A stretch of DNA of 9,533 bases from Propionibacteriaceae bacterium (GCA_031255975.1 JAIRRM010000122.1:1-9533); one strand, 5' to 3'. Shown: positions 1 through 7,428, counted from the first letter of the stretch. A program made the numbers and translations. Notes: generated by a model not told the origin, from the letters alone.

Positions 1-159
1 CATCATTATTCGCCCCCGTCCTATGAAACAAAGCCGATCAGCACAATGCCCAACAGAAAAACAACGTAACCAAAGTGAAAACATACAACCGGCAACAGGA
101 TGCATGGTGCCTCCCTCCCCTGTCTGAATTACTAGAATCTCAATTAATTAGATCCCGAA

Positions 160-178
160 GAAGGCCCATTCCGCCTTC
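160..178 (-). terminator. Possible terminator hairpin downstream of the hydrolase gene
   Basis: Arms GAAGGC (160-165) and GCCTTC (173-178) pair perfectly around a 7-base loop. On the minus strand the hairpin is followed by TTCGGGATCTAATTAATT, a T-containing but not uniform tail. It lies about 115 bases past the hydrolase stop, and no other minus-strand gene ends here. The stem is short, so this is a weak call. Confidence 0.3.
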
Positions 179-224
179 GACTAGCTGCTTCGTCAGTCGG
201 GGTAGTCGAGTCCACGCCACCGAT

Positions 225-241
225 AGCCGCATGGCGCGGCT
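225..241 (-). terminator. Small GC-rich hairpin after the hydrolase stop
   Basis: AGCCGC (225-230) and GCGGCT (236-241) form a perfect 6-bp stem with a 5-base loop, about 53 bases beyond the hydrolase stop codon. There is no T-run after it on the minus strand. It could help end the hydrolase transcript or protect its 3' end, or be chance in GC-rich DNA. Confidence 0.25.
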
Positions 242-293
242 TTGACAAAAGGTGGGCACCTCTCAAATAAGGTTGGGTTGAATCAGCAGGCCG

Positions 294-1274
294 CTAGCGC
301 ATCACGTGATCGGCGAACCAACGCACTAACCGGCGGTTGGGGGCGGCCTCCAAGAAATCGGGGCCGCCTCCGGCGTGACCGGCACCGAGAAGGGTCTCGT
401 ACACCAAGTCATCAGGGCCGAGACGGGAGCAGCGCTGGAACTGTTCGTAGCAGGCAAACGTAACCTCCCAGGGCACCAGCGGGTCCTGATCGCCCTGCAT
501 GAAATACACCGCGGGAATCGGCTTTTCGGCGGTCACGGCGACGTCCAACCATTTCGCGGGGCTGGCGGCAGCCGCGATCTCCGGATGCTTGTCGGGGGTG
601 CTGCCGAGATACTGCCGTAACATCAGCCGCACACCGACCCTCATGGGGGCGGCGGCTTTACCCATCGCCAACTGGTACATGGCGACAAGGTCGGTGGCGG
701 GGCAAAGCGCGCCGATGGCGCGTATCGTCGGTTTTCGCTCTCCCGGCGGCAGTGCGCCGTCCGGCCCGGCACCTAACCCGGTGAGCAGCGCCAGTGAACC
801 GCCCGCCGAGGTGCCCATCAGGAAGAAGTTATTGACATCCAGGTTGTACTGCCAGGCATGATCGGCGAGAAAGCGCACTGCGGCCGCCACATCTTTCACC
901 GGCTGCGGAAACTTCGCTTTCGGAGCCAGCCGATAGTTCACACTGGCGACGGCGAACCCGGCCTCCAGGGCGAAGAAGCCGGGGTAAAGATGCCAATCGG
1001 CCTTGTCCATATGGGTAAACCCGCCGCCGTGTATCACCACCAACAGTGGGTATGGCCGCCCCAACAGCGCCTCGTTCGGTAAATACAGGTCGAAGCGCTG
1101 CAACGGATCATCGCCGTACGCCACGTCACCGTGCTTACGCCGTATCCAATCGGTACGCGGCACCGGCAGCGAACCACTGGTGTCCATCCAGCCGTCAATC
1201 CACTTGGTGTCGTGGATGGTCGGCCCCCGCTGCTTGCCAGCAAAGACCCGTTCGATCAGCGTGCCAAGACCCAT
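294..1274 (-). CDS. Alpha/beta hydrolase, HSL-type carboxylesterase/lipase
   Basis: A 326-residue serine hydrolase of the alpha/beta fold, hormone-sensitive-lipase-like group. It probably cleaves ester bonds of small or acyl substrates; the substrate cannot be read from sequence. HGGGF at residues 82-86 is the oxyanion-hole motif of this group. GTSAGG (154-159) is the nucleophile elbow with Ser156. Asp264 in GDQDPLVP and His300 in GAGHAGG complete the triad. VNYRLAP (112-118) is also typical. I see no signal peptide or membrane segment, so it is probably cytoplasmic. The ATG at 1274 is the first start after an in-frame TAG in the same frame. No Shine-Dalgarno precedes it, but a TAGGCT hexamer ends 6 bases upstream, suggesting a leaderless mRNA. 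It stands alone, 300 bp beyond eno and separated from it by a hairpin. Confidence 0.9.
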   Translation of the reverse strand: MGLGTLIERVFAGKQRGPTIHDTKWIDGWMDTSGSLPVPRTDWIRRKHGDVAYGDDPLQRFDLYLPNEALLGRPYPLLVVIHGGGFTHMDKADWHLYPGFFALEAGFAVASVNYRLAPKAKFPQPVKDVAAAVRFLADHAWQYNLDVNNFFLMGTSAGGSLALLTGLGAGPDGALPPGERKPTIRAIGALCPATDLVAMYQLAMGKAAAPMRVGVRLMLRQYLGSTPDKHPEIAAAASPAKWLDVAVTAEKPIPAVYFMQGDQDPLVPWEVTFACYEQFQRCSRLGPDDLVYETLLGAGHAGGGPDFLEAAPNRRLVRWFADHVMR

Positions 1275-1280
1275 GCGCCA

Positions 1281-1286
1281 AGCCTA
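1281..1286 (-). promoter_or_regulatory. Candidate -10 box for a leaderless hydrolase transcript
   Basis: On the minus strand TAGGCT fits TANNNT and ends 6 bases before the hydrolase ATG, which would place the transcription start at or next to the A of ATG. No recognisable -35 is found 17-18 bp upstream. The lack of a ribosome binding site supports the idea. A stronger-looking TAGAAT further upstream competes with it. Confidence 0.35.
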
Positions 1287-1317
1287 ACCGCCATCCGGCT
1301 CTCACGAGAACACCGCA

Positions 1318-1353
1318 ATCATGTCAAAACATCACAAAAACCGTACGATTCTA
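1318..1353 (-). promoter_or_regulatory. Possible second hydrolase promoter (TAGAAT) with operator-like inverted repeat
   Basis: On the minus strand TAGAAT (1353-1348) is a good -10 match. Just downstream of where transcription would begin lies GTGATGT-TTTG-ACATGAT (1335-1318), an inverted repeat matching at 5 of 7 positions per arm with a perfect ATGT/ACAT core. An inverted repeat at that place is typical of an operator for a dimeric repressor. No convincing -35 is visible. No regulator gene is adjacent, so a binding protein cannot be named. Confidence 0.28.
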
Positions 1354-1513
1354 TCCGCGCGTCGCGGGTAGATGGCAGATCCCCGGCGTTGACACGGGCC
1401 GCAACCGGCTTGGCTGGCATGAGCCACCCCAGACGTTGCCATTCCTCGACTGCTCAACGCCGCAGCGCGGCGACCATCCAAAGCGGGGCCGCCAAAGACT
1501 CCCAAAACGGCGC

Positions 1514-1538
1514 TGCGCCCAGCTTCAGGCTGGGCGCA
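1514..1538 (-). terminator. Hairpin terminator of eno
   Basis: TGCGCCCAGC (1514-1523) and GCTGGGCGCA (1529-1538) form a perfect 10-bp GC-rich stem with a 5-base loop. It lies 35 bases past the eno stop codon. On the minus strand it is followed by GCGCCGTTTTGGG, so the U-run is short and displaced. Such U-poor hairpins are common in actinobacteria. It probably ends the lipoprotein-mazG-eno transcript and insulates the hydrolase gene. Confidence 0.65.
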
Positions 1539-1573
1539 ACACCTTGGATTTAGGTATTTGGGTACTTAGTGGC

Positions 1574-2866
<1,293 letters not shown>

Positions 2867-2916
2867 TCATCCTTCCGAAAGGGGCTCTGCTACGCATAAG
2901 ACTTCAACTGCCCAGT

Positions 2917-3615
2917 CTATCGCGCCGGACGCTCCGCTGTGCGGATACGCTGCTCAAGCTCACGCACCGCACCCCGCAGCGCCTGATCGGGGTCAACGCC
3001 GCACGCCTGCGCCCTCGCCACCAGATCCAGAATCGCCCGCCCCACCTCGGCTGCGGTAACTGGTTCTGTCGCCAGCGGCATGTCGAGGTGTACGTCACGT
3101 ACCCGCGTCACCACTTTCGCCGCCCTGGCCAGGGTGTTCATGCCATCAGGGATGCCTTCAAGACACGACGAGCGCTGTTTCTCGGCCCGCTTCGCCTGCT
3201 CCCAAGAGGCCATCATGTCGGCTGGCACCTCGCCGGAGCCGAACACGTACGGGTGCCGTCCGATTAGTTTGTCGGCCACTGCGTCGGCCACGTCGTCTAC
3301 ATCGAAGCGGCCTTGCTGCCGAGCGATCTCGCTGTGGAAGCACACCTGGATCAACAGATCGCCCAACTCCTCGCGTTGATCGGCGTCGTCGCCCGTCTCA
3401 ATGGCCTCGACTGCCTCGGCGGTTTCTTCCACCAGATGCTTGACCAGGGTGAGTTGTGTCTGTGCGGCATCCCAGGGGCAGTCTCTCCTGAGCCGCGCCA
3501 CCACCGCCGCCAGCCGCTGAAAACTCGCCCCGAGCGTAGCAGCATCACCCAACGCGCCTGCGGCGAGCGACGCCGGGTCAGGTAACGCGGCGGGGACGGG
3601 CGCAGCGGGCGTCAT
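2917..3615 (-). CDS. mazG: MazG-family nucleoside triphosphate pyrophosphohydrolase
   Basis: MazG hydrolyses (d)NTPs to the monophosphate and pyrophosphate, cleaning abnormal nucleotides from the pool; in E. coli it also influences ppGpp. The all-alpha domain shows the metal-binding pattern EExxE (Glu63, Glu64, Glu67) followed by ExxD (Glu83, Asp86). Family landmarks CPWDAAQT (46-53), RHPYVFG (120-126) and the W-E-x-x-K stretch around 138-142 are present. At 232 residues it has one clear MazG domain plus a shorter degenerate C-terminal half, as in actinobacterial forms. The first ~27 residues are Ala/Pro-rich and probably disordered. Its ATG overlaps the stop of the upstream lipoprotein gene (ATGA, 3612-3615), so translation is coupled. 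eno follows after 53 bp. Confidence 0.93.
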   Translation of the reverse strand: MTPAAPVPAALPDPASLAAGALGDAATLGASFQRLAAVVARLRRDCPWDAAQTQLTLVKHLVEETAEAVEAIETGDDADQREELGDLLIQVCFHSEIARQQGRFDVDDVADAVADKLIGRHPYVFGSGEVPADMMASWEQAKRAEKQRSSCLEGIPDGMNTLARAAKVVTRVRDVHLDMPLATEPVTAAEVGRAILDLVARAQACGVDPDQALRGAVRELEQRIRTAERPAR

Positions 3616-4115
3616 TTAACCGCCGCCGCCTCGGAAAGCGAGCCGTTGCCGACGGCAACCGCGGCGGTGTCATCCCAGTAGCCATAGCGCGGATTCAGCA
3701 CTATCTCCACCTTTTCCTGCGCAGCGATGAACGCCTCCATGCCGAGTTGATTCAGCAGCAGCGCATAGTCGGCCACACCATAACCCACCTGCTGACAGGC
3801 GGGATCACGCAGCAGCGTGTTGCCAACGGAGGTGCTTCGCAGTATCTCCTCGCGCTCGGTGTCGGAGTATTTGATGTCCTGTTCCACCATGATCTGAGCG
3901 GCGATACGGCCCTCCAGCACGTAGCTGACCACCTGCGAGCGCAACGTGTGCGGGTCCTGCTGGAATGCCCGGGCGCAAGCCTGCACCAGGTCTTCGATCT
4001 CGTCGCCGGTGGTGATCGCGCCATCCACGATGAAGGCGGCGTTGGGCGGGGTGGCGCAGCCCGACGACAGCAGCACGCCGATGGCCAGCAAAACCGCCCC
4101 CACCATTTTCCTCAT
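3612..4115 (-). CDS. SurA-N-like lipoprotein
   Basis: A 167-residue exported protein. Residues 1-19 form a short lipoprotein signal (MRK, hydrophobic core, LLSSG) and Cys20 is the likely lipidated residue. The -3 position is Ser rather than the usual Leu, with Leu at -4, so the lipobox is slightly atypical. The mature part is mostly helical and resembles the N-terminal domain of SurA-type periplasmic chaperones (AAFIVDGAITTGDEIEDLV, 26-44), with NPRYGYWD (141-148) near the end. No parvulin isomerase domain follows. Cys47 and Cys107 could form a disulfide. By family knowledge such proteins sit beside mazG and eno in many actinobacteria; their function is not established. The start is supported by AGGAGG (4125-4130) 9 bases upstream. 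It overlaps mazG by four bases. Confidence 0.8.
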   Translation of the reverse strand: MRKMVGAVLLAIGVLLSSGCATPPNAAFIVDGAITTGDEIEDLVQACARAFQQDPHTLRSQVVSYVLEGRIAAQIMVEQDIKYSDTEREEILRSTSVGNTLLRDPACQQVGYGVADYALLLNQLGMEAFIAAQEKVEIVLNPRYGYWDDTAAVAVGNGSLSEAAAVK

Positions 4116-4138
4116 CTGCCCACCCCTCCTATCGTCTA

Positions 4139-4180
4139 CGCGATGTTACCAGGCGATAGCCCGCCAGCTAAGACATCGCG
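4139..4180 (-). promoter_or_regulatory. Inverted repeat enclosing a possible promoter of the lipoprotein-mazG-eno operon
   Basis: CGCGATGT (4139-4146) and ACATCGCG (4173-4180) are a perfect 8-bp inverted repeat with a 26-base centre, in the 67-bp gap between the kinase stop and the lipoprotein start. On the minus strand TTAGCT (4171-4166), a 17-bp spacer and TAACAT (4148-4143) form a plausible -35/-10 pair; the -10 overlaps one arm. The centre also has GGCG/CGCC, so the whole could fold as an interrupted hairpin. Either an operator-like promoter region or a terminator of the two-component operon would fit. The lipoprotein ribosome site begins 8 bases past the last arm. Confidence 0.4.
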
Positions 4181-4182
4181 CC

Positions 4183-5589
4183 TCATCGGGAAGCGGCGCT
4201 GGCCACCGCCGGGGGAAGCTTCATGGTAAACAACGCTCCACCTTCGGGACGGTTGCCCGCCGTCACCACACCGCCATGCGCCGTAACCGCCTGATCGACG
4301 ATGGACAGCCCCAGCCCGGTACCCGGTGTATTACGCGCCTTGTCGGAGCGGTAGAAGCGCTCGAACACATGCGGAAGGTCAACGTCGGCGATACCGGGGC
4401 CCTCGTCGGCGACGGTGAGCACGCCGTCGCGGAGGGAAATGTGTACCGTCGCGTCGCTGGGCGACCACTTCACGGCGTTGTCGAGCAGGTTGATAATCGC
4501 CCGTTCCAACGTAGACGCCTCACCGACCACGTAATACGGCTCCAGCACCACGTCGAACGCCAACCCGTGACCGCGCCGACGCACCCGTTCCACCGCCACC
4601 GACACCACCTCCGCCAGATCCACCGGCTCGCCGCTCAACGTCACTTTGTCTTCACGCGCCAACTGCACCAGGTCGGACACCAGCGCGGAGAACTCCGCCA
4701 ACTGCTCCGCCACATCGCCCAGAATCTCGGCACGGGCATCCTCTGGCAACATGCCAGATTGCTCATTGGCCACCAGCAGTTCGACGTTGGTTCGCATCGA
4801 GGTGAGCGGAGTACGTAGCTCATGTCCGGCATCCGCGATGAGGCGTTTCTGCCGCTCCCGGCTGGCGGTGAGCGACGACATCATGGCGTCGAAATTACGC
4901 GACAACTCCCCCACCTCGGTGTCGTCGTCATTGCCGGTCGGCGTCAACTCGTCGGTTTCGGTGACGTGTGCCACGGCGGCGGCAAGATCGTGCAACGGTT
5001 CCACCACCTTGCGGCCAGAGTTGAGCCCGGCCACCACCGCCACGGCCACGAACACCACCCCAAGCCACCAGAACAGCGTCCGCATGGTGGCGAGCGTGGT
5101 CTGGGTGGGCTGCAACGAACGGGCCAGCACCAAGGCATAACGCGCCCCTTCGGCTTGCAACGGCACCGCGACCATACGGTACGACTGCCCGTCGGTGCCG
5201 ACCACCGAACGGGTCGAATAACCGATCTGGGTACGGGCGATGGCGATTTCCTCATCGCCTGGCACCATGCTCACCCGGTCGTCCGGCACCCGCATCGTAT
5301 GGCCGTCGGCATCCACCAACACCAACAGCACGTTCATGGCCGCCAGCGCGGTGTTGTTCAGACCGCCCATGCCGACAAGATCGTTAACCACCGATTCGGT
5401 GACCTGCGATGCCACCTCCACCAGTTCGTCGTCCAACTGCTTCTCCAGCGACCACCGGGTAGCGTAGTACGCCGACGCCGACAGCACCAGCAGTGCCGTG
5501 GCGACGATGGCCGCGGACAGCCGCGAGAACCGTCCCAGCAAAGTACGGCCCAGAACGGCAGCGGAGATACGGGCGGTGTCGATCGCCAT
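4183..5589 (-). CDS. MprB-like HAMP sensor histidine kinase
   Basis: A 468-residue membrane histidine kinase, partner of the regulator encoded just upstream. Membrane segment 1 is about residues 23-43, followed by an extracytoplasmic sensor region (~44-169) with no family I can name. Segment 2 is about 172-190. A HAMP linker (~191-243) follows, then the HisKA H-box AGHELRTPLTS with phospho-acceptor His256. The ATPase domain has N-box NLLDNAVKW (367-375), G1 DEGPGI (395-400), F-box FERFYRS (409-415) and G2 GTGLGLSI (423-430). All catalytic boxes are intact. The H-box surroundings and the pairing resemble mycobacterial MprB, which senses envelope stress; the signal here is unknown. AGGAAA (5594-5599) lies just ahead of the ATG. 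The gene starts 38 bp after the regulator stop, so one operon is likely. Confidence 0.93.
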   Translation of the reverse strand: MAIDTARISAAVLGRTLLGRFSRLSAAIVATALLVLSASAYYATRWSLEKQLDDELVEVASQVTESVVNDLVGMGGLNNTALAAMNVLLVLVDADGHTMRVPDDRVSMVPGDEEIAIARTQIGYSTRSVVGTDGQSYRMVAVPLQAEGARYALVLARSLQPTQTTLATMRTLFWWLGVVFVAVAVVAGLNSGRKVVEPLHDLAAAVAHVTETDELTPTGNDDDTEVGELSRNFDAMMSSLTASRERQKRLIADAGHELRTPLTSMRTNVELLVANEQSGMLPEDARAEILGDVAEQLAEFSALVSDLVQLAREDKVTLSGEPVDLAEVVSVAVERVRRRGHGLAFDVVLEPYYVVGEASTLERAIINLLDNAVKWSPSDATVHISLRDGVLTVADEGPGIADVDLPHVFERFYRSDKARNTPGTGLGLSIVDQAVTAHGGVVTAGNRPEGGALFTMKLPPAVASAASR

Positions 5590-5627
5590 ACGGTTTCCTG
5601 ACAGTTTCGGCTTCGCGGCGCGCCCGG

Positions 5628-6314
5628 TTACGGGGCGGTCTCGCTCAGCATGTAACCGACACCGCGCATGGTGTGGATGAGACGCGAACTGTTGGCCGGC
5701 TCCGTCTTGCGGCGTAGATAACCGATGTAGACCTCAAGCGAGTTGGCGGTGGACGGGAACTCCGGCCCCCACACCTCTGCCAACAGCCAGGCGCGATCCA
5801 ACACCTGATTGGGGTGATCCATGAACGCCAGCAGCAGCGCGTATTCGGTGCGGGTGAGCGAAAGCTTACGGCTGCCGCGCCGTACGTCGCGGGTGCGGGT
5901 GTCAACGCGCAGATCGGCGAACTCCAGCACCGGCGAGAGAGCTTTCGTCTCCTGGCGGGAGCGCCGGGTGAGGGCGCGCAACCGAGCCAGCAACTCATCG
6001 AGTGAGAAGGGCTTCACCATATAGTCGTCCGCGCCGGCGTCCAGACCATCCACCCGATCATCCACCGCGTCTTTGGCGGTAAGAATCAAGATGGGCACGT
6101 CATTGCCGGTGGAGCGCAACTCCCGGGTGGCTTGCAGCCCATCCAGGCGAGGCATCATCACATCCATGATGACGGCGGCGGGACGATTGGACGCCAGCAT
6201 CGCCAGCGCTTCCAAACCGTCGGCGGCGGTCAGCACCTCGTAACCGCTGTAGCGCAGTGTGCGCGCCAGTGAGTCCCGTACGGCGTGGTCGTCGTCTACT
6301 ACCAAAATCTCCAT
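5628..6314 (-). CDS. MprA-like OmpR/PhoB-family response regulator
   Basis: A 228-residue transcription factor activated by phosphorylation. The receiver domain starts MEILVVDDD with acidic Asp7-Asp9; Asp51 in VIMDVMMP is the phospho-acceptor, with Thr79 and Lys101 (VKPFS) as the switch residues. After a short linker (~112-125) comes an OmpR-type winged helix, including LSLTRTEYALL and RGVGYML near the end. The start at 6314 is decided by a perfect AAGGAGG (6321-6327) 6 bases upstream; the open frame continues 70 codons further upstream, but that part is low-complexity, overlaps the neighbouring gene and matches no receiver domain. The kinase gene follows after 38 bp. Direct repeats in the 77-bp upstream gap suggest autoregulation. 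Confidence 0.95.
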   Translation of the reverse strand: MEILVVDDDHAVRDSLARTLRYSGYEVLTAADGLEALAMLASNRPAAVIMDVMMPRLDGLQATRELRSTGNDVPILILTAKDAVDDRVDGLDAGADDYMVKPFSLDELLARLRALTRRSRQETKALSPVLEFADLRVDTRTRDVRRGSRKLSLTRTEYALLLAFMDHPNQVLDRAWLLAEVWGPEFPSTANSLEVYIGYLRRKTEPANSSRLIHTMRGVGYMLSETAP

Positions 6315-6336
6315 GGCTGTCCTCCTTGCCGCTACA

Positions 6337-6379
6337 TTGTCGCCGTTGTCGCACCCCGCGCTATTGTCGCTATCGTCGC
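6337..6379 (-). repeat. 9-bp-phased TTGTCGC direct repeats upstream of the response regulator
   Basis: TTGTCGC occurs at 6337-6343, 6346-6352 and 6364-6370, with TCGTCGC at 6373-6379 and a weak copy TGGTCGT at 6384-6390. The first four sit at offsets 0, 9, 27 and 36, an exact 9-bp register with one missing unit. On the minus strand the unit reads GCGACAA. The array fills the gap before the regulator's ribosome site. OmpR-family regulators bind tandem direct repeats, usually spaced 10-11 bp, so this may be the regulator's own site. It could instead be a slipped simple repeat. Confidence 0.45.
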
Positions 6380-6391
6380 GCCCTGGTCGTC

Positions 6392-7225
6392 TCAACCTCT
6401 GCCGGGCACCACGGGTGCGGCCTCGAACCGCACCACCGTCTGTTTGCCGTGCCGGGTGAGCCAGCACACCCGGCCACCACCCAATACCTTCGTCTGCCCG
6501 GTCACCGCGTCGATGGCCAGGCACGCTTTCGTATCCAACGCCATCGCCGACGCCAAGTCAGCGGCGTGCAGCGCGGCCATCGCGCGGGTGGTGGTGAACC
6601 GGGTGTCGGCGTATGGCTCCACCCCCAGGCCGATGAGCCCCAGGCCCGGCAGCAGCACGACTTCCTCGAACCCGGCAGCCGCGTCCTCCGGGGCCACCTG
6701 GTTGCCTTGAAACTTCCATCCTCCGGCGATCACATACCGCGCCGCCACCGCCGCCCCGGCACCGAACCCGGCGTACTGGGCACCGCGGCGCACCTGGCGG
6801 GCCCACTGCGGGAATCTATCGGAGAGCGCGGCCAGCATTTCTGGCACCGGGCCGTCACCCACGATCAATCCGGCGGGTTCAACCACTACCGTCGCTGAGT
6901 CCGAGGGGGTTAGCTGCGCGGGCGCGTCAGGCGCATCAGGTGTGTCGGACGTATCCGATGCCTCAGACGTATCGGGGCCGCCAATCGGAGCCGGGTCGGG
7001 GGTCGTCTCCGGTCCTTTCAGCAGCCACACCGGATCGATGTCGGCCTCCGGGAAGCGGCGGATTATGGGGGCGAAATAGTCATCCAGATAGTCAGTGGCG
7101 TTGGATCCGTCGGAGAACAACGCCACCGTGAACCGGTTGCCCCGATTACGGGCTGACGCCACGAATGCGTCCCACATCGTGTCGAGGTCATCATGGGGTG
7201 CGCCCCCGACAAGGTAGATCGTCAC
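6392..7225 (-). CDS. Peptidase S51 / type-1-amidotransferase-like protein, probably catalytically inactive
   Basis: A 277-residue cytoplasmic protein resembling actinobacterial cyanophycinase-like (S51, class-I amidotransferase fold) proteins. MTIYLVGG at the start, LIVGDGPVPEML (120-131), the elbow region YAGFGAGAAVAA (151-162), GGWKFQGNQVAPEDAA and LLPGLGLIGLGVE (191-203) follow the family order. Relatives, as I recall them, have YAGFSAGA at the elbow, so the nucleophile Ser is Gly155 here (GGT, one base from AGT). The usual Asp/Val-His after PGLGL reads EPYADTRF, so the histidine also seems lost. Residues ~70-111 are an acidic, Pro/Thr/Ser-rich linker with six (D/E)(T/A)(S/P) tripeptides. 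Translation begins at GTG 7225, directly after an in-frame stop, with no ribosome site. Role unknown; a binding rather than hydrolytic function is an inference. Confidence 0.75.
   Translation of the reverse strand: MTIYLVGGAPHDDLDTMWDAFVASARNRGNRFTVALFSDGSNATDYLDDYFAPIIRRFPEADIDPVWLLKGPETTPDPAPIGGPDTSEASDTSDTPDAPDAPAQLTPSDSATVVVEPAGLIVGDGPVPEMLAALSDRFPQWARQVRRGAQYAGFGAGAAVAARYVIAGGWKFQGNQVAPEDAAAGFEEVVLLPGLGLIGLGVEPYADTRFTTTRAMAALHAADLASAMALDTKACLAIDAVTGQTKVLGGGRVCWLTRHGKQTVVRFEAAPVVPGRG
6920..6973 (-). repeat. Intragenic 9-bp repeat encoding a tripeptide linker
   Basis: Six consecutive codon triplets encode DTS-EAS-DTS-DTP-DAP-DAP (residues 85-102 of the S51-like protein). The nucleotide units are similar but diverged, for example ACGTATCCG, ATGCCTCAG and ACGTATCGG on the plus strand. 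The stretch lies inside a predicted disordered acidic linker joining the N-terminal strand-helix part to the core with the former elbow. It can expand or shrink in frame. Confidence 0.7.
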
Positions 7226-7231
7226 GCTGCC

Positions 7232-7237
7232 AGTCTA
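7232..7237 (-). promoter_or_regulatory. Candidate -10 box for a leaderless S51-like transcript
   Basis: On the minus strand TAGACT fits TANNNT and ends 6 bases before the GTG start codon. No Shine-Dalgarno is present in that short gap. The -35 region 17 bp upstream reads TTCGTC, a poor match. The spacing suits transcription starting at the GTG itself. Confidence 0.4.
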
Positions 7238-7309
7238 GTGGTGGCGCGGCACCAGACGAATCGTCCTGGCACGACTAACGGCCATTCTTTTCACCGCGCC
7301 CGCCGCGAA

Positions 7310-7336
7310 TCAGCGGTATTTAAGCGGCACCGCTGA
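7310..7336. repeat. Perfect 8-bp inverted repeat between the holin-family and S51-like genes
   Basis: TCAGCGGT (7310-7317) and ACCGCTGA (7329-7336) are exact complements around an 11-base centre. It lies about 92 bases past the holin-family stop and about 85 bases before the S51-like start, both read on the minus strand. No T-run follows it, so it fits an operator or structured 5' region as well as a terminator. Confidence 0.45.
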
Positions 7337-7379
7337 CCCATGGCGTAGTCGACAACAAGACCAGCGGCGAAAAACAACA

Positions 7380-7419
7380 GGCCACCGACCAGCCAACACC
7401 GGCCACCGGCCAACCACCC
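7380..7419. repeat. Imperfect ~20-bp tandem duplication after the holin-family gene
   Basis: GGCCACCGACCAGCCAACACC (7380-7400) is followed at once by GGCCACCGGCCAACCACCC (7401-7419), a near copy. Read on the minus strand, the block starts about 10 bases past the holin-family stop and is followed by TGTTGTTTTT. GGCC tetramers within it can pair, so it may act as the transcript end; the stem is weak. Confidence 0.4.
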
Positions 7420-7428
7420 GATACCGAA

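Larger units (their letters stand above)
1..293. other. Left-edge region without a convincing gene
   Basis: The first ~170 bases are clearly more AT-rich than the rest of the window. On the minus strand a purine-rich GGGAGGG tract (about 106-120) lies just before an ATG at 105-103. That frame stays open to the window edge (35 codons), but it uses codons rare in the neighbouring genes (TTA, ATA, TGT) and resembles no family I know. A second minus-strand frame from TTG at 95 to a stop at 21-23 encodes a 24-residue, strongly hydrophobic peptide. Either could be chance in T-rich DNA. The remainder, from about 150 to 293, holds the 3' flank of the hydrolase gene with two small hairpins listed separately. 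Nothing else is supported. Confidence 0.5.

Noticed and set aside
262..293. tRNA-like T-arm (GGTTGGGTTGAATC)
   Set aside because: It lacks the GGTTCGAATCC pattern, and no acceptor, D or anticodon stems can be drawn around it.
1389..1394. TTGACA on the plus strand as a -35 box
   Set aside because: No -10 lies at a proper distance, and there is no plus-strand gene before 8008.
4822..5601. 259-codon plus-strand frame opposite the histidine kinase
   Set aside because: His/Arg/Gln-rich antisense shadow; the kinase on the minus strand has all catalytic boxes.
6315..6524. 70-codon N-terminal extension of the response regulator
   Set aside because: It overlaps the S51-like gene in another frame, is low-complexity, and the perfect AAGGAGG sits before the internal ATG at 6314, where the receiver domain begins.
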